A DNA stretch of 64,000 nt from Heterobasidion occidentale (taxonomy: Eukaryota > Basidiomycota > Agaricomycetes > Russulales > Bondarzewiaceae), in contig JBCAQO010000007.1 in NCBI GenBank assembly GCA_039111635.1, positions 310,001 to 374,000 of the forward strand, read 5' to 3'. How positions within the stretch are numbered: the stretch's first letter is position 1; each line of letters begins with the position of its first letter. This document shows, in pieces, positions 59,172 to 64,000 of the stretch. The notes beneath the pieces are model-generated. The model was not told the DNA's origin. It worked only from the letters and a program-made list of their open reading frames with translations, and ran no database searches. The position numbers and the translations under genes are program-made.

Positions 59172-60995
59172 TCACCAATGGATCGGGGAAGAAATTATCC
59201 TCGGAGACTTGTTGCGAGTAGGCGGCTGAGGCAGCAATGGATCCACCTGAGATGAATTGCTCATCGATCGTAACCCGCCATCGGGAACGATTCGTGGGAG
59301 GAAGAAAGGTGTACCGAGACGTAAAGACTCATGAATCACCCCATCAAGAAGAGGTATTCTGGCTAATTTCTTGTTATCTAGATTCTCAGTCGGGTCGGGA
59401 AACGCCTTGTCTAGCTCTGCCTGAAGGAGCTGGTACGTCGAAGGGTTGGTGAGCATGAAGTATATTGACAGTGTCATTGAGGAAGCCGTATTATCAGATC
59501 CTATGGTTTCAACGAAGCTCGCGATGCAGTGTGGTAAGACGAAGAAAGCACCTCACCTCCTTGGATGGCAATCAAAGCATCGATTTCAAGATCGGACATA
59601 GGATTTTCTCCCCAGTGTGACGATCTCCCTCTATCTACATTGAATATGGATATGAGCTTGGATGAGTAGTACAACGATGAAAGGGCCTACGAGGTACGAG
59701 CTGAGATCGCGTATGTCTACTTCAGCCGCTCTAACGCGGACGCGCATCATCGACGCAGCTACGTGCCGCAGATGATGAATGGCCTTGCTCGCAGGAATAT
59801 GCCACATAATGTCCATTAGCCAGGGCGTCTGGCCAATGCTATATCACGAGTTGAGACTCTTGATATGTAACAAAAATTTGAGTGAATACCTGTCGACAAC
59901 GATAGTTGCCATCTTTCCACCAGCTACCAGCCTGTCAGGGTCTCCGTTCCTCATGAGCTCCTGGAAAACCCATTGAGCTAAACGTAACCTCTTGATATGG
60001 CAACAGATCTGTACCAAATCGTTGCAACCACCGAATACTATCTCTCCCTGCGCAATCGAAACGTCATAAAGATATTCGGCTGCTACACATGGACGAAACC
60101 TTACCATGAAATCGTATGACCAATGCTCGAAGCATTGCCCCAGATCGACAACGCCGTTGTGATCAGTACGGTTCTCAATACATCTAGTCAGCTGCCAAGT
60201 TCTTTTTTCCAAAGGAGGGAAGAAGTTTTCCACACTACATGGAGACAACGAGTTACACGAGTGGTGACAGCAGAAGTAGCAGACGCTGCATACGCTGAAG
60301 CGGTGAATGCGTTTGTCCAAATTTTCTTGCGTTTAGCATGGTCTTCGCGATCTTGCTTGAAGAACAACGCCACCCCTCCGACATGGCCCGGTTTTGCGTA
60401 TGAGTCACTTTTCTCCATGTGGTGAGTAGCACCATAGATGATGTTGCTCGCTGTCGAAGAATTGATGGATAAAGCATTCGGACCTTCAGTAGATAATCAG
60501 GCACTGTTCAAGCAAGTCTCCAAAAATGAACTCACCAATTTGAACAAATTTTCCATACTTCTTGTGTAGATCGTCTAGAATGTAGTGTCGTTTCCCCTTG
60601 TATGAGACGACGGCGAGAACAATGCTGCTGATTCTCCATGTGACAGGCCCAGGGAACGCTGCGAGCGGGTGGAAAAGCGACAAGCGATAGGTGACGGTGA
60701 ACAACGACAGGGAGGTGACGTAGATGGAAGAGAGTGCCGCCGTGAGTAGAAAAGGGGATTCACTCGATAGGCCACGGATAGCGTAATTGTACAAAACAGA
60801 TGACCCAATAGCATAAACGACGACAGCATAGTCTCCTCTGATGGTATAGCGATTGAGCAAAACCCAAGAAAGCTGTCAAGTAGGTAAATGAGAAATGACA
60901 GCTTGACAAGGTCACCAACGTACAAAGCCTGCGATGAAGGCACTGGCAATAGCCAATCCGCCTGAAGAATAGATCATTGGGAGGTCCTTGAGCAT
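59172..60995 (-). pseudogene. Cytochrome P450, 3'-truncated inverted paralogue of the gene at 44096
   Basis: From ATG 60995 the reverse strand reads MLKDLPMIYSSGGLAIASAF, then SWVLLNRYTIRGDYAVV, YRLSLFHPLAAFPGP, LDDLHKKYGKFVQIG and PNALSINSSTASNIIYG. HAKRKKIWTNAFTASA, the I-helix region SDNTASSMTLSIYF and HESLRLGTPFFLPR follow. It tracks the P450 at 44096-46324 exon by exon. One base is missing in the PDGG(V)TIDEQF stretch. Sequence similarity ends right after EDNFFPDP, so the ERW segment and the heme-cysteine exon are absent. It cannot make an active P450. Confidence 0.85.
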
Positions 60996-62300
60996 GGGTG
61001 TCATCTATGATGGAAAGAGGGAGCTCACCTCCTCTTGAAGGAATGAATTAAGTCCCTTGCGGAGCATGGTACATGTGCTTGATGGCGGCGCTTCGGCGAG
61101 TTTCGAAGGTCTGCATCTTTTTTTTCTGATATCTGATGCTAGTGTTCGGGGAATGCGTTATCATCATAGATCAGATCATGCATCGAGGTTTCCTATGTTT
61201 GCAGGAAGCGCCAGCGTGGCAAGACGGGCAAGGGCCCTGACGCCGTTACGGTAGTTTGGGATGAAGAGCTCCTTGCTGACTCATCAGCTGTCCAGTTCTG
61301 GCCCGCCCATCATCAGCAAAAGTGCCGAAACCATATATAAGTATATATTGCCCTATATTTCCCACAATGACCGCAACACCAAAATCAGAGGGGGGGTATG
61401 TGGGCAACTAGAAAAAATATATTATTGATAATGAATGTTGACATTGGCATTCGGGCCCATCCTCGAGTGAAATATATTACCTTGCCTTTTCAAAGAGTAA
61501 TATGTTGTGCTACAAGGTGCAAACGTAATACCTTGTGATATCCCACATGAGTATGATATGTCACAGTGCATTGCTGAAGTAGAATTAAAAAAGTGATATA
61601 TTGCATAACAAGGAAATATAATACAAGGAGGTACATGTAGTCGCATGAGAGAGCACCTGGCTGACGTCCTCAAGCGACATCTCGGTCGACCATTACAAGA
61701 AGAAGTGCACCACAACCGCGCCCAGCAGGTTACACGCTGCAACGACAACTCTCAGCACACTGGCCACGACTCGGTGAGATGGACAGCACACGCACCTGCG
61801 GACACGAACCCGTACGGTTGTACATGATGATTGGCATGAAGAATTCGAGCAGAAATTTTTACAGCCAGTTTGACGCTGCAGCGATTGAACCCTGCTTCGC
61901 GCGCGCGCGTCGGGAAGGTCATGTTGATCAGGGTCTACACGCACTGCAACCGATGGGGTCCGTGAGCTAATCACCTCAAAGCTGAACGGACACTTACAAA
62001 GCCCACATCAGCTGAGGATGATCTGCGTGACAAACGAGCCTTGGATCCCAGCCTGATGCTCAGTCTCAGAGTTGTACATGCGGTCCATTGATTAGTGCTA
62101 CCATCTCTGACTTCAAGATACATAGATACAATGACAGAACGACTCACATGGACCAACAGGTGACTACGGCACAACCTCTGTCGATACACCTAGATAGCAG
62201 TGAGCACAACATGTGCTGAAGAGCGCATATATGCGGACATCGAGGCAGCAGGGAGCATTGAAAGAGCCGTGTTTGCAGAGAATGCGAAGAGGAGGAAAAT
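60996..62300. other. Gene-poor DNA with a possible transporter relic
   Basis: On the minus strand near 61780-61640, the phrases ACNLLGAVVVHFFL and EMSLEDVSQVL, separated by a stop, recall the last helix and tail of sugar-type MFS transporters. Upstream, FPTRAR recalls the conserved loop before helix 10-11. This is weak and much decayed. Otherwise no gene is recognised. Around 61410-61640 is A/T-rich. Confidence 0.3.
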
Positions 62301-62930
62301 TGTTATGACTTGACCGATCGGGGCCCTTCACGGCCGGTCTAACCGATGGATCAAGCATCACATGCTAGGCGGCTCCACTACGGAGCGTACATCAAGGTAT
62401 TCGGCATGTCCTTAGGAGCCGACAAGACCGATGGTTCTTCAAGACATCGGTAAAGGCTATATGAGAGGGACATGAGGCTTACGAAGTTCACACAGTGATA
62501 AGGGAGGCATTCACATGCCATGGGCTTAGGGCTTATGGGTAAGCACCTCGTCGCACCATGATGGATCAGTGCGACTGGAGAAGTACAAGAGTAGGCACCG
62601 GCTGAGAGAGACGGCGACCACAGCTCTCCTAGGATGGAAACCTGGAGAAGCACACGGACTCTTACCCTATACCCCATACAGTATATAAGGCCCATAGAAT
62701 AGGCTGAGGATCTTCAGTCTATTCTCTTTCGTTCATTCGTATCTTCGAATACGAAGCTCTTCACTCCCCCCTGTATCTACACATACGGGACTCTTAGAAG
62801 CCAATCATTATCCCCTCCTGTATCAACGTCTGGTACAGACGAGACTCCGTCCACCACTCAGTCCATTGTGCGACCTAGGGAAGAACCTGTTACTCTTGGG
62901 TTACTGAACGAGCAGTTCGTAACAAAAATG
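62296..62930 (+). mobile_element. Solo LTR of a retrotransposon with 5-bp target duplication
   Basis: The LTR spans 62301-62925 (625 bp). It starts TGTTATGAC and ends TTCGTAACA, giving the inverted TGTTA/TAACA termini of LTR elements. It is flanked by the identical 5-mer AAAAT at 62296-62300 and 62926-62930. A TATATAAG promoter motif lies at about 62682-62689, well placed for the U3/R boundary. No primer-binding site or gag-pol sequence follows, so recombination between two LTRs has removed the body. The short terminal motif would fit Copia- or Gypsy-type elements. I cannot decide which. Confidence 0.85.
62682..62689 (+). promoter_or_regulatory. TATA box of the LTR
   Basis: TATATAAG inside the LTR about 240 bp before its 3' end, the usual position for the U3 promoter of an LTR element. 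Confidence 0.5.
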
Positions 62931-64000
62931 ATCTTGAGAGAGGTTCAATGGCTTGCTGGCAAAAGAGGTTAGTATATGCGGGGAAAGCAGCTGATGTTGT
63001 CTTGGCCTTTTTTGCCCTCGAACAGTTGTTACTGGAGCCTCTGTTGACTTTTCCGATGCTGCATCATTGGACTTCCAAAGCTGGTGTTAGTAGTCTCTCG
63101 TCATCGACAGGTTGAGAGCTCTCAAAGGAAAAGGGACGACGACAGGGGGACATGATGGAGGTCAGGAAGAAGATGTGTTTGATGACGCGTAGCGATCTGT
63201 TGTGACTTGACAGCGGGATAACGTGACCGTGCCAGTGCGACTTCGCAGGACTTCGCGTTTCTGGACCTGTCACTCTGTACAAACTCTGATTTACGAAGTG
63301 GAACTCCTGTGTGTATGCTCTGCTGCCACCCTTGCATAAATTGAAAGCATGCTCAGCTATCAAGCTATCAAGACTTACCAATAGGGTTCTTCAATTCATT
63401 GGTAACTCCTCGAAGTTGGAGTTCCATCCCTACAATACTAGTTGATCCGGGATGGCAAGAAGGCCCGATGGCGATAGAAGCGAATCAACAGAGGGAAGTA
63501 GAGGTGGGTAGCCCGAATGCTCAATGAGGAATAACAGGAACGACAAGGGGATCTTGAGGGAGGCTCGTAACACATCAGCAAACTAGTAGCCGAGCCCCAG
63601 CTGCCCCAGCTGCCCCAGCTACTCCTAGATGCTTATGTCATTCGAGACGTCTGTACAGAAATGTGGGTCTGTTTAGATGGTCATTTTATTATGTCGTCTT
63701 CCCCAAAGCGGCTAGCTAGTCCAGGTCTCCTTGCGGGTCTGTCTAGTTATGCCTTCTTGTGCTTGTTATTATTGTCACACTTAACATCAATCATATCTAC
63801 GTTAAATTTTCATTTGTGTACCAAGGGTCGAGAGATAGACCGAACAGTAATATAGATGGAGCTTTCATGATGAGGCATTCTCGGAGAAGTACAAACTATT
63901 TAGAGTAATTGTGCACAGCCTCCGTGCAACGGTAGTATGTAAGAGTCCTCGAGAGGGACATTAGGGTAGATTCACTAGTGTGTCTTTAAGTAAAAGTCTC
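62931..64000. other. No gene recognised to the end of the window
   Basis: Only short frames are present. A small tandem repeat lies at 63595-63618. Confidence 0.45.
63595..63618 (+). repeat. 9-bp tandem repeat (CTGCCCCAG)
   Basis: Two full copies of CTGCCCCAG preceded by a partial one (CCCCAG). Confidence 0.85.

Noticed and set aside
33455..60995. One large inverted duplication joining the DUF6534 and P450 copies
   Set aside because: The order of the two genes is the same in both places while each is inverted, so a single inverted block does not fit. At least two events are needed.

Overview
This is a window of nuclear genomic DNA from a filamentous basidiomycete, most likely an agaricomycete mushroom-forming or wood-decay fungus. 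Genes are split by many short introns (mostly about 50-65 nt, GT-AG with a few GC-AG). The families present are typical of such genomes: DUF6533/DUF6534-type membrane proteins, rhodopsin-domain membrane proteins, multi-exon P450s, GMC oxidoreductases and an ICMT-like methyltransferase. Exon structures were assembled by hand from reading frame, splice sites and family motifs. Where a junction did not resolve I say so.

0.4-14.7 kb looks like a specialised-metabolism block. It holds a class I methyltransferase fused to a YCII-like domain (+), an alpha/beta hydrolase (-, one 2-nt frameshift), a complete flavin-dependent halogenase of 530 aa (-) and a caffeate-OMT-like O-methyltransferase (-). The hydrolase, halogenase and O-methyltransferase lie between two direct copies of one rhodopsin-domain membrane protein gene (3.1-4.5 and 13.3-14.7 kb). 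A halogenase with methyltransferases suggests a chlorinated, O-methylated small molecule. No polyketide, terpene or peptide core enzyme is visible here, so the scaffold is unknown.

15-27.9 kb carries a broken P450 (-), a DUF6534-like seven-helix protein (+), a decapitated NAD-dependent reductase remnant (-), a GMC oxidoreductase (-) and a further multi-spanning membrane protein (+). 31.0-32.5 kb is the one clear housekeeping gene, a PP6/Sit4-type Ser/Thr phosphatase catalytic subunit.

33-61 kb is rearranged. A fragment of a DUF6534-like gene with about 1 kb of flank (33.5-34.7 kb, -) is an inverted copy of the complete gene at 56.2-57.4 kb (+). A DUF6533-like gene, an omega-6/delta-12-type fatty acid desaturase, an ICMT-like methyltransferase, a P450, a second P450 with a frameshift, an alpha/beta hydrolase and a monocarboxylate-type MFS transporter follow. 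A 3'-truncated inverted copy of the first of these P450s sits at 59.2-61.0 kb. The window ends in gene-poor DNA containing a solo LTR (62301-62925) with a perfect 5-bp target duplication.

Functionally, the P450s, GMC enzyme, desaturase, hydrolases, methyltransferases and MFS pump are compatible with one or two metabolite pathways, but the pseudogenes and duplications show that the locus is in flux.
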